Positions 24,146-32,339 of a stretch of 64,000 bases of DNA are shown piece by piece. A model generated the notes under the pieces. It had not been told where the DNA came from and searched no databases. It worked only from the letters and a program-made list of their open reading frames with translations. The stretch lies in the NCBI GenBank assembly GCA_002773855.1, contig PEZY01000004.1, positions 1 through 64,000 on the forward strand, given 5' to 3'. How positions within the stretch are numbered: position 1 is the stretch's first letter; each line of letters opens with the position of its first letter. Position numbers and translations under genes: made by a program. This DNA is from Candidatus Buchananbacteria bacterium CG10_big_fil_rev_8_21_14_0_10_33_19. GTDB lineage: Bacteria; Patescibacteria; ABY1; 2-01-FULL-39-33.

Positions 24146-24700
24146 TTAGACTTTACAAGCAAAATTATTATTAATCTTCTTAGCCAATAGGTATATAGAA
24201 ATTAATAACGATATTATGCCAATTACTCCGAATTCATAACCATGAAATGGTAAAAAGCCCAAAAAAGCCGCTGTTGCTGAAAAGCCAAATATAGAAGAAA
24301 TGATCACTGATCCACAAGAAAAACAACCAACGCCCAATAAGCTAACAAGCGATGCCCAAACACTAGCCTTAATACCTTTGGAAATAGAAATCTGTTTTTT
24401 AATATAAAAAATTAAAGCCGCAATATTAATACCAAACAAAATCGAAATGATCGAAATTGTAATTAGAGTTGAGATAACTACACTAGTTTTAATTAATTCT
24501 ACGAAATTAAAAACTATTTTAATTTTATAATCTAGACTCAAAAGATCTGAGACAAAAGTATGATACAAAAAGTTATAATTAGCCAACCAAATGCTAGAAA
24601 CCACAAACAAAAGAGCTGTTATCACGGCTATAGTAATATAATTTATATTACCAAAAACTGTTTTAAAAAACATTTTTAAATTATTAATTTTATCAATCAT
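24146..24700 (-). CDS. Membrane protein with an in-membrane CFSC motif
   Basis: This 184-residue protein has about four to five helices (about 22-42, 70-95, 112-125, 130-150 and 158-176). A CxxC pair (Cys126, Cys129; GVGCFSCGS) lies at the start of a helix. By position next to dsbA it could reoxidise the DsbA-like protein, as VKOR or DsbB do, but the second cysteine pair expected for those families is not visible. A copper-related role is the alternative. Confidence 0.55.
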   Translation of the reverse strand: MIDKINNLKMFFKTVFGNINYITIAVITALLFVVSSIWLANYNFLYHTFVSDLLSLDYKIKIVFNFVELIKTSVVISTLITISIISILFGINIAALIFYIKKQISISKGIKASVWASLVSLLGVGCFSCGSVIISSIFGFSATAAFLGFLPFHGYEFGVIGIISLLISIYLLAKKINNNFACKV

Positions 24701-24767
24701 AAACTAGATATTTATTAAATAAACTATACCCTATTTTCTCATTATATTAGACTAAAGTCAATCAATT

Positions 24768-24802
24768 AAAAAATTCTTGATAGATATCTATCAAGAATTT
24801 TT
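24768..24802 (-). terminator. Terminator after groEL
   Basis: A perfect inverted repeat (TTCTTGATAGA and its complement) with flanking A/T tracts lies right after the groEL stop. Confidence 0.88.
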
Positions 24803-24813
24803 AATAAAATCAA

Positions 24814-26439
24814 TTACATCATTCCCATGCCCATGCCTGGATTCATACTATGATCATTATTATCTTGCTTAGGCAGATCAGTAATCGCTCCTTCAGTCGT
24901 TAAAATCATAGCGGCAGCAGAAGCAGCATTTTGTAGTGCGCTCCTGGTGACCTTGGCCGGATCAATAATGCCTTTTTCTACCAAATCCTCATACTCACCA
25001 CTAAGTGCATTATAACCCATATTACCATCTAATTTTTTAACCTCAGCTACTACCACGTCTCCTTTATCACCAGCATTGTCAGCAATTTGTTTTAATGGTG
25101 CCTCAATCGCTCTTCTGATAATATCAATGCCAATCTTTTCTTCACCTTCAACTGTAATACCATCTAAAGCCTTAGCTGCTCTAATCAACGCCGTACCACC
25201 ACCAGCCACAATACCTTCCTCAATGGCCGCTTTAGTCGCTGCTAACGCGTCTTCGATTCTTAATTTCTTTTCGCGCATTTCTGTTTCAGTAGCTGCTCCA
25301 ACTTTTATAACTGCTACACCTCCTGCCAATTTGGCTAATCTTTCTTGTAATTTTTCTCGATCAAAATCTGAATCAGTGTTTTCGATTGATTTTCGAAGTT
25401 GATTAATTCTAACTTCGACTTCATTTTTATCACCCTGACCATCAACAATAGTTGTATTATCCTTAGTAGCGATTACTTTACCAGCACTACCTAACATTTC
25501 AATTTCAGTATTTTCTAATTTTAATCCAACTTCCTGAGAAATAACTTTAGTACCAACTAAAATAGCAATGTCTTCTAAAATTTCTTTACGTCTATCACCA
25601 AAACCTGGAGCCTTAACCGCTAAAACATTAAAAGCCCCTCTTAATTTATTTAAAACCAAAGTCGTTAAAGCCTCACCTTCAACATCCTCAGCAATAATTA
25701 CTAAATCTTTTTTACCAGACTGAGCAATTTTTTCTAAGAGCGGTAAAATTTCTTGTAAGCCAGAAATCTTTTTATCAGTAATTAAAATCGGCGCATTATT
25801 AAATTCAGCTTCCATTCTATCAGTATTGGTGACCATATAATGAGACACATAACCCTTATCAAACTGCATACCTTTAACCGATTCTTTTTCGATGCCAAAA
25901 CCTTGACCCTCTTCTACAGTAATGACACCTTCATTACCAACTTCCTCTAAGGCCTCAGCAATAATACCACCAATCTCTGAATCATTGGCTGAAATTGCTG
26001 CTACCTGTTGCTTTTCTTCTTTGGTAGAAATTGGTTTAGCATTGTTTTTTAACTCCGCTACCATCGCCTTAACCGCTTTTTCAATGCCATGTCGAATAGC
26101 TACTGGATTAGAACCAGCGGCTATGTTTCTCAAACCCTCACCGACTATAGCCTGAGCCAAAACTGTCGCTGTAGTGGTACCATCACCAGCATTATCATTA
26201 ACATTAGAAGCCACCTCTTTGATTAAAGCTGCCCCCATATTTTCAAATTTATCTTCTAAATCAACTTCTTTGGCGATAGTCACACCATCATTTACAATTT
26301 GTGGTGAACCAAAGCCTTTATCTAAAATTACATTTCGACCTTTTGGTCCTAAAGTAACTTTTACAATATCAGCCAACTGATCAACGCCAGATTTTAATTT
26401 CTTTCTTGCGTCTTCATTAAATAATATTTGTTTTGCCAT
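24814..26439 (-). CDS. groL: Chaperonin GroEL (Cpn60)
   Basis: This 541-residue protein is full length. It shows the ATP-site motifs VTLGPKGRNVILD and NDGVTIAKE, the catalytic NDNAGDGTTTATVLAQ, and the C-terminal Gly/Met tail (GMGMGMM). It folds newly made proteins as a double heptameric ring with GroES. It follows groES by 36 bases on one transcript controlled by CIRCE. Confidence 0.98.
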   Translation of the reverse strand: MAKQILFNEDARKKLKSGVDQLADIVKVTLGPKGRNVILDKGFGSPQIVNDGVTIAKEVDLEDKFENMGAALIKEVASNVNDNAGDGTTTATVLAQAIVGEGLRNIAAGSNPVAIRHGIEKAVKAMVAELKNNAKPISTKEEKQQVAAISANDSEIGGIIAEALEEVGNEGVITVEEGQGFGIEKESVKGMQFDKGYVSHYMVTNTDRMEAEFNNAPILITDKKISGLQEILPLLEKIAQSGKKDLVIIAEDVEGEALTTLVLNKLRGAFNVLAVKAPGFGDRRKEILEDIAILVGTKVISQEVGLKLENTEIEMLGSAGKVIATKDNTTIVDGQGDKNEVEVRINQLRKSIENTDSDFDREKLQERLAKLAGGVAVIKVGAATETEMREKKLRIEDALAATKAAIEEGIVAGGGTALIRAAKALDGITVEGEEKIGIDIIRRAIEAPLKQIADNAGDKGDVVVAEVKKLDGNMGYNALSGEYEDLVEKGIIDPAKVTRSALQNAASAAAMILTTEGAITDLPKQDNNDHSMNPGMGMGMM

Positions 26440-26475
26440 ATATAAATTTTAAATTAGTAAATTAGTAAATTGAAT

Positions 26476-26751
26476 TTAATCAATTACTGCTAAAATATCT
26501 TCGTGATTAATAATTTTAAATTCTTTATTATCAACTTTTACATCATCACCAGCATATTGACCAAAAATAATTTTTTGACCAACGCTTAATCCTAATTTAG
26601 TAACTTTTTCACCATTACCAATAAATAAAATTTTACCTTCGGCTTTTTTTTCTTTATCAATCGTATCCGGTAACACAATACCAGATTTGGTAACTTCTTC
26701 TGCAGTTACTGGCTCGACTAAAACGCGATCACCAATTGGCTTAATACCCAT
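26476..26751 (-). CDS. groS: Co-chaperonin GroES (Cpn10)
   Basis: This 91-residue protein begins GIKPIGDRVLVEP and carries the mobile loop ETVTKSGIVLPDT-like segment (EEVTKSGIVLPD) and the C-terminal HEDILAVI. It caps GroEL. It is the first gene of the groESL operon, with CIRCE 36 bases upstream of the start. Confidence 0.98.
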   Translation of the reverse strand: MGIKPIGDRVLVEPVTAEEVTKSGIVLPDTIDKEKKAEGKILFIGNGEKVTKLGLSVGQKIIFGQYAGDDVKVDNKEFKIINHEDILAVID

Positions 26752-26786
26752 AAATTTATATAATTATTAATAATATTTTTACTATT

Positions 26787-26813
26787 TTAGCACTCTTAGA
26801 TTATGAGTGCTAA
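26787..26813 (-). promoter_or_regulatory. CIRCE element (HrcA operator)
   Basis: TTAGCACTC-N9-GAGTGCTAA is a perfect match to the CIRCE consensus. It sits just downstream of the groES promoter, so an HrcA repressor encoded elsewhere should control heat-shock expression. Confidence 0.97.
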
Positions 26814-26829
26814 TAGCTTTTATAGAGAC

Positions 26830-26858
26830 ATCTTAATAAGATTCACAAAAAAAGTCAA
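26830..26858 (-). promoter_or_regulatory. groESL promoter
   Basis: On the minus strand, TTGACT (26853-26858) and TAAGAT (26830-26835) have a 17-base spacer. The predicted start falls at the edge of CIRCE. Confidence 0.75.
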
Positions 26859-26880
26859 CTCCGTAGCTATTTACCTTTAA

Positions 26881-26909
26881 AATAAAAACCCAGTCATTTT
26901 ACTGGGTTT
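26881..26909 (-). terminator. Terminator of the ClpP-like gene
   Basis: AAACCCAGT pairs with ACTGGGTTT; the minus transcript then runs into Ts. Confidence 0.85.
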
Positions 26910-26916
26910 AGAATAT

Positions 26917-27483
26917 TTAAACAATTTCATCAATTAAACCATAAGCCAGCGCCTCTTCTGCTGACAAATCTTGACCGGCTTTTGATATTTGTGAAATGGA
27001 CTTTTTAGATTGACCAGAACATTTTACATAAATATTATTAATACGTTGTGAATCTTTTTTTACACCTTGTACTAATTGTTCCATAAACTTGGCGAAAGCT
27101 CTGGGGTTCAACACGTTTGATGCTTCTAATTTATTAACATCAACCAAAACATCATGAATCTTAAGATGAGCATGAAAATAAGCTAAGCGATAATCGCAAG
27201 CCTGAAGGATAGCCATAGCCACCGATCGACAAAAAGTAGTAACCGTTCCTGTAACATGCCCGGGATAATTTTTGATTAAATCATAAATACACAAGCCGAC
27301 ATCAACATTACCACCATTACTTGTAATCATAATTCTAATGTCTGGATTACCCTCGGTTTGTAAAATTATCATAGCTTCATGAACATATTTTGCCATTTCT
27401 TCATCTACAGGACCAGACAAATCTAAAATATGTCTAAAAAGAAGACTTTCTCTAATCGGATCGATACTATCGTATTTCCACAT
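26917..27483 (-). CDS. ClpP-like serine protease
   Basis: The protein is 188 residues from ATG 27483; the start is fixed by an AGGAGG eight bases upstream, while the GTG at 27492 lies inside that site. It has the ClpP fold pattern: VDEEMAKYVHEAMIIL, ITSNGGNVDVGLCIYD (oxyanion region), Ser in TTFCRSVAMAIL and His in HLKIHDV. The motif around the serine differs from the usual GQAASMGA, so it is a divergent ClpP paralogue rather than the standard peptidase. No ClpX/ClpA gene is adjacent. Confidence 0.82.
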   Translation of the reverse strand: MWKYDSIDPIRESLLFRHILDLSGPVDEEMAKYVHEAMIILQTEGNPDIRIMITSNGGNVDVGLCIYDLIKNYPGHVTGTVTTFCRSVAMAILQACDYRLAYFHAHLKIHDVLVDVNKLEASNVLNPRAFAKFMEQLVQGVKKDSQRINNIYVKCSGQSKKSISQISKAGQDLSAEEALAYGLIDEIV

Positions 27484-27565
27484 CAGATTCACCTCCTAGG
27501 TTAAATACAAAGAACTTAAAAGTAGCCTATCAAAAAAACTATAAAATATCAACGATTCTTAGTAA

Positions 27566-29860
27566 TTATCTTTTAATCACTTCCAATACTCCTCGAGAAA
27601 AATTACAGCCAACTATTCGACAATACTTACCACAGCCTCGGATACCCTTACGCTCTAATAGCGCGTTAACTTTCATAATTTTTTTTAGTTTTTCTTTTCT
27701 TAAATTGCCAATAAACCTTCGCTTAAAACACAGGGCTATATCACCAGTGGGATAGATTACCATATTCCGTTGACCAGCAAAACAACGATATCTTAATACT
27801 CTCTTAGGATCTAGATAATAATCTTCTATAGCTATTATATTAGCTAAAGAATTTTTTAATTTATTAGAATTATTTTTTAACCAATCAAATAATTCTTTAG
27901 ACTTTTCTATTCCTGGCCATAAATTTACCACCATTTCGTTATTAATCATATTTTTAGATTGATTAGATTCAATAATTTCATCTAATGGTTGAATAATTAC
28001 GTCAACATTACCAAGATCATATAGATAATCAACCAAAGCTGGTATTTGTTTAACATTATATGAAGTAATTAAAACTCCCACCTCTAATTTAATACTACTT
28101 TTAACTACCAAATCTACGGTGCGCATCGCATTTTTAAAAGCAATCTCTGTGCCTCTGACAAAATTATGACTATCAGCCTCCAAACTATATAAAGACACCT
28201 TTAATCTATCTAATTTTTGATTTTCTAATTCCTGAATAGTTTTTTCATTAATTAATGAACCATTGGTATTTAAAACAACCGTCTGAAAATATTTTTTTAA
28301 ATCACCAATCAATGAAAATACCAAATCTTTTTTAATTAAGGCCTCACCGCCACTTATTTCAACAAAACTTTTAGCTGGTAGGTAAGATTTTAATTGTTTG
28401 GCTACTCCTAACCACTCATCAATATTCATTTCACCATCAAAATTTGTTTTCTTCCAGATATCACAAGTCTTACATTTAAAATTACAACGAAAAGTAGTGA
28501 CCAGACTAATATAATCTGGCTTATATAAATCACGCCCACTAAAATAACTAACCTCCAATAAAACTTTAGAAATTATTTTTTCTAAAAAACCAACTTTAGA
28601 AAAATCTTTTAAACTGAGGCCAATAATTAACCAAAACAACATAACCCCAAAATAACTCGTCCACAAATAGTGATCAAAAAAACCAACAATTAGCAGTGCC
28701 AACAAAGCCGAGACCGTAAACATATTACTAGCCTTATAGCCCGCCAACAATATCAATAGTATAAACAAGCCAAAACCAATAATTCCTAATTCTGCTAAAA
28801 TCATTAGATAAATATTATGAGCTGGTTGATAATGCCAACCAGGTGAACCCGGTCTAAAAGTCACTAAATAATTAGTGTAATTGCCCAAACCCACACCTAA
28901 TATTGGCTGAGTCAAAAAAACATCTTTAGCTTCAAACAAAGAATCTACTCTTTGTTCTATGGATTTTTCCTCTAGTCTTTCAGTATTTGATAATCGTGTT
29001 AAAATTAACGGCTTATAAATAACAAGTAGTGGCACTAAAATTAATAACAAATAAGTAGAAATTTTAATTAAATCTAAAAATCTTTTTTTATAAATTAATA
29101 TCATCAAACAGGTGAAATAAGCAATTACTGCTGCTAGCCAAGCTGAGCGAGAAAAAGAAAAAAATAAACCCACAGTTATAAACACCAAACTGATAGAAAC
29201 CAATAACTTACGTTTATTTGTTGATTCATTTATATATAAATAAACCCCAGCCAAAAAACATATAACCAAGAAGCCACCAAAAATATTAGGGTGAGGTAAA
29301 GTACCATAGGCCCTTAGCCAACGCTGATCCAACGCCCCAACAACTGAAGAATTAATATCCAGCGGCAAATGACTAGCCACACCTAGCCACTTGCTAGCCA
29401 CTACCTGTTGAGATAAAAATTGCCACAACCCTAAAATTGATTGTAATAAACCAGCAAGTAAAAGTGACCGGAGAATAAATTTGATTTTAATTTGAGAATT
29501 TAAAACTATAAACATTAAAACAATGCCTTCAATTAATTTTAACCACCAATAAATAGACAAATAATTATTAGTACTCCAAGCTACTGACAAAATCGAATAA
29601 AACATCACCAGGCCAATCACTATAAATACAAGTAATTTAAAGCGATCAAAAATTAATTCTTTTTTTTGTTTTAAAATATAATACATATAATTAATAATAA
29701 TCAACCAAAAAATAATTTCTATACTATAAATCAAGAAAGATCCTTCTTGCCATTTAAAGCCAAAAATAAATTGCTCTTTTAAAATCCAAACTGTGGAAAT
29801 TGGCAATAAAAATATAAACAAATAAATCAAAAATTCAATTATTTTATTTAATCTATTCAT
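27566..29860 (-). CDS. Fusion of O-antigen ligase/polymerase-like membrane domain and radical SAM (SPASM-like) domain
   Basis: This 764-residue protein is two proteins in one. Residues 1-420 hold about twelve helices and the Wzy_C/RfaL-type region (GVGLGNYTNYLV to HYQPAHNIYLMILAELG), typical of O-antigen ligases and polymerases. Residues about 445-764 form a radical SAM domain with the CX3CX2C cluster motif (Cys459, Cys463, Cys466), the GGE motif (ISGGEAL) and a C-terminal cysteine set (YRCFAGQR, IALCFKRR, RGCGKYCRIVGC) like a SPASM auxiliary cluster site. No stop or internal start signal separates them. It overlaps the upstream gene by four bases. It probably modifies a glycan or peptide at the membrane; the substrate is unknown. 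Confidence 0.85.
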   Translation of the reverse strand: MNRLNKIIEFLIYLFIFLLPISTVWILKEQFIFGFKWQEGSFLIYSIEIIFWLIIINYMYYILKQKKELIFDRFKLLVFIVIGLVMFYSILSVAWSTNNYLSIYWWLKLIEGIVLMFIVLNSQIKIKFILRSLLLAGLLQSILGLWQFLSQQVVASKWLGVASHLPLDINSSVVGALDQRWLRAYGTLPHPNIFGGFLVICFLAGVYLYINESTNKRKLLVSISLVFITVGLFFSFSRSAWLAAVIAYFTCLMILIYKKRFLDLIKISTYLLLILVPLLVIYKPLILTRLSNTERLEEKSIEQRVDSLFEAKDVFLTQPILGVGLGNYTNYLVTFRPGSPGWHYQPAHNIYLMILAELGIIGFGLFILLILLAGYKASNMFTVSALLALLIVGFFDHYLWTSYFGVMLFWLIIGLSLKDFSKVGFLEKIISKVLLEVSYFSGRDLYKPDYISLVTTFRCNFKCKTCDIWKKTNFDGEMNIDEWLGVAKQLKSYLPAKSFVEISGGEALIKKDLVFSLIGDLKKYFQTVVLNTNGSLINEKTIQELENQKLDRLKVSLYSLEADSHNFVRGTEIAFKNAMRTVDLVVKSSIKLEVGVLITSYNVKQIPALVDYLYDLGNVDVIIQPLDEIIESNQSKNMINNEMVVNLWPGIEKSKELFDWLKNNSNKLKNSLANIIAIEDYYLDPKRVLRYRCFAGQRNMVIYPTGDIALCFKRRFIGNLRKEKLKKIMKVNALLERKGIRGCGKYCRIVGCNFSRGVLEVIKR

Positions 29861-30813
29861 TTTACTATCTCCTTTAATTTATTAATAAACATATTTTGAT
29901 ACATTAATCTTCGATCATTCTCATGAAATTTTAACATAGTATCACTAATAATGACTCGACTATCATTTTCCTTGGCCAGACTCTTATTATTTTTGGACAT
30001 TTTTATAAACTGAATTGCTTTTAAAGTTTTTTCTAATTTATTACCAAACCAACCATCTAAAATATACTCTAAAAGTCTGACAGTAGTCTTAGATGATCTG
30101 GTTCCATCAACCCGGCGCCAATGACTACCATATTTTGATAAATAATTTGGCACATATTTTTTAATCCAACTATTTTTTTTCAAAAAAATATCATAACTAC
30201 CACGATCATATATCGGGAATAAATTAACAATCCAATAAATTAAATATACGTCATTATCTATTATTTTTATTTTGGAAAAATCTAAATCATCTTCTGAGGC
30301 GTAAAAACTAAGGCACAAGCGATTAGCTATTTTTTGATCATGACGCCTTAAACGCATCAAACTAATTAACACTGTGACCAAAAAACGAGCTATAAACAAA
30401 CGATTTTTAGATGTGACAATAAATAAATCTATATCGCTATCATCTCTAATATTATTATTACCAGAATTATTACACAACCCCACCAATTTTATAAATGGTA
30501 AAAATTTTATCGCCTCAATACCTCTTTTGGCGATTTTGTTTTTATTACTAGCCAAGGCATATCGCCTAAGCCTAGTTAAAATAATATCATCTCTACTGTT
30601 TAAAAAATAAAAACCTTTACTACATTTTAATCTATCATTCAAATAACGGCTGGTAATCAATATATCTTTAATATCTTTTAACTCAATTTGCTTCTCTGTA
30701 TTTGTGTCAAGCCAAAGCCATTGCCAAATTTCCAACAACGTCAGCGGATAATCAAAGATATCAAAATAACAAATTGTCGATAAAATAGCGATTTCTAATT
30801 TTTTACTATCCAT
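29857..30813 (-). CDS. Nucleotidyltransferase-like protein (Pol-beta superfamily, MNT-type core)
   Basis: This 318-residue protein has a winged-helix-like N-terminal region (about 1-85), then a degraded GS motif followed by IRDDSDIDLFIVTSK, the metal-binding DxD of Pol-beta-type nucleotidyltransferases. A helical C-terminal part is rich in Trp and Lys. The GS motif is replaced by NNSGNNN, so activity is uncertain. It overlaps the ligase/radical SAM fusion gene by four bases (ATGA), so the two are translated together and probably work on the same substrate. Confidence 0.6.
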   Translation of the reverse strand: MDSKKLEIAILSTICYFDIFDYPLTLLEIWQWLWLDTNTEKQIELKDIKDILITSRYLNDRLKCSKGFYFLNSRDDIILTRLRRYALASNKNKIAKRGIEAIKFLPFIKLVGLCNNSGNNNIRDDSDIDLFIVTSKNRLFIARFLVTVLISLMRLRRHDQKIANRLCLSFYASEDDLDFSKIKIIDNDVYLIYWIVNLFPIYDRGSYDIFLKKNSWIKKYVPNYLSKYGSHWRRVDGTRSSKTTVRLLEYILDGWFGNKLEKTLKAIQFIKMSKNNKSLAKENDSRVIISDTMLKFHENDRRLMYQNMFINKLKEIVK

Positions 30814-30877
30814 ATTATAAAATTATTACCCTATAAACTTACCATAAAAACCATTTTTTATTAACTATATTTTTGGA

Positions 30878-30906
30878 TTGACATTTAAGTCAATAGATCC
30901 TATAAT
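30878..30906 (+). promoter_or_regulatory. Perfect consensus promoter of the LysM/M23 gene
   Basis: TTGACA (30878-30883) and TATAAT (30901-30906) have a 17-base spacer. TTGAC/GTCAA also forms a dyad over the -35 box. The leader is about 65-85 bases. Confidence 0.8.
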
Positions 30907-30976
30907 CAAAACTGTTATTTAAATAAAAAATAACTCTAAATACATCAAATTTAAAACCAACAAAATAATTATTAAA

Positions 30977-32290
30977 TTGTGGACATTGGCCTTAAAAATG
31001 ACCACGCTTACTCTAATGTCCTTGGAAAAATTATTAAAATTATCCAGGGGTCCTTTTTTATTAGTTTCAAATTTAATTTTTAGGGCCATTATTTTACCAA
31101 ATTTTGGCAGATATTTATTAGTTAAAAATCGCATCACTAAAAAAACATCAAACTTCAGAGAAAAATTACTACTAACTTTTACTAATCAATATGTTATTCA
31201 TTTGATTATAATCCTAATATCAATTTTAGTAACTACGTCTAATATTTTAGCATATGAGAGACGTGAAAACTACGGTCAAAATTCTCTCATTTATCAAGTT
31301 ATCGGTCTAGAAGGCATAGAAATATTACAAGATACCACCACCACCTTAGAAGAGCCTAAAGTTTATAGCTATTTAGGAGAAACTTTTCAAGTTGGAACTG
31401 ACGTGTATTCTGAAGCCCAAAGAAGAGAATCAGAACTATCAAAAGAACAAGCTGACAATAGTATATTAGTAACCGAAGGTGGAGTAACACTATCCAAACC
31501 AGATCTAGTTAGCACCGAAGGTGCTAAGGTTACTAGAACTACCATCAAGAAATATGAAGTAGCTACAGGAGATGTAATTGGTAATATTGCTTCTAAATTT
31601 GGTGTGTCTGTCGAAACCATACTTTGGGCTAATAACTTAACTAGCAGATCTTACATTAAGCCTGGCCAAGAATTAATTATTCCACCAACCACTGGTGTAT
31701 TACACACTATCAAAAAGGGTGACACTCTAAAAAGTATTGCCAACAAATATGACGCTTCCAGCACCAAAATTATTGAATTTAATAATATTAAAGATGATTC
31801 ACTATTAGTTATTGGTGATACCTTGATGATTCCTGGCGGTAGAATAATTTATACCTCTGCTCCAAGAGCCTATGTCGCCCCAACTACTCCAGCACCTACA
31901 TATACCGCTCCAGTAGTTTCCTCTAATGGTGGCATGGTCTGGCCAAATGGTTGCAGTCGAATAACACAATACTTCAAGGGTTGGCTTCATACCGGTATTG
32001 ATATTGCTTGTCCTTATGGTACGCCAATTGTGGCAGCTGCTGACGGTGTGGTATCAAGGGTGCAATACCTAAATACGGGCTATGGCTATAATATTATTAT
32101 TGATCATGGTAGTGGTAAACAAACACTTTATGGTCACGCTAGTTGGATTGGTGTAGTTGTTGGTCAACACGTCAACCAAGGTGAGGTCATCGCCAAAGAA
32201 GGTTCAACTGGTAGATCAACTGGTCCTCATCTTCACTTTGAAGTCAGAATTAATGGATCGCAATTAAACCCACTTAGCTATATTAGATAA
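30977..32290 (+). CDS. LysM-containing M23 peptidoglycan endopeptidase
   Basis: This 437-residue protein has a long positively charged N-terminus and one membrane anchor (about 73-92). Two LysM domains follow (about 190-238, KKYEVATGDVIGNIASKFGV; and about 243-290, LHTIKKGDTLKSIANKYD), then a Pro/Thr/Ala linker and an M23 domain whose zinc ligands are HTGID, YGHA and HLHFEV. It should bind and cut peptidoglycan outside the membrane. The exact start is unsure: Met8 (30998) is a possible alternative. It has a consensus promoter and a strong terminator. Confidence 0.92.
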   Translation: MWTLALKMTTLTLMSLEKLLKLSRGPFLLVSNLIFRAIILPNFGRYLLVKNRITKKTSNFREKLLLTFTNQYVIHLIIILISILVTTSNILAYERRENYGQNSLIYQVIGLEGIEILQDTTTTLEEPKVYSYLGETFQVGTDVYSEAQRRESELSKEQADNSILVTEGGVTLSKPDLVSTEGAKVTRTTIKKYEVATGDVIGNIASKFGVSVETILWANNLTSRSYIKPGQELIIPPTTGVLHTIKKGDTLKSIANKYDASSTKIIEFNNIKDDSLLVIGDTLMIPGGRIIYTSAPRAYVAPTTPAPTYTAPVVSSNGGMVWPNGCSRITQYFKGWLHTGIDIACPYGTPIVAAADGVVSRVQYLNTGYGYNIIIDHGSGKQTLYGHASWIGVVVGQHVNQGEVIAKEGSTGRSTGPHLHFEVRINGSQLNPLSYIR

Positions 32291-32300
32291 AAATCATCAG

Positions 32301-32339
32301 ACTAAAAAACTCCCTAAATCAATAGGGAGTTTTTTAGTC
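32301..32339. terminator. Bidirectional intrinsic terminator
   Basis: ACTAAAAAACTCCCT pairs with its complement; it ends the converging LysM/M23 and comM genes and overlaps the comM stop. Confidence 0.9.

Noticed and set aside
30919..31137. 72-residue minus-strand frame opposite the LysM/M23 gene start
   Set aside because: It is the complement of the M23 gene's N-terminal region and its promoter leader; no separate support.
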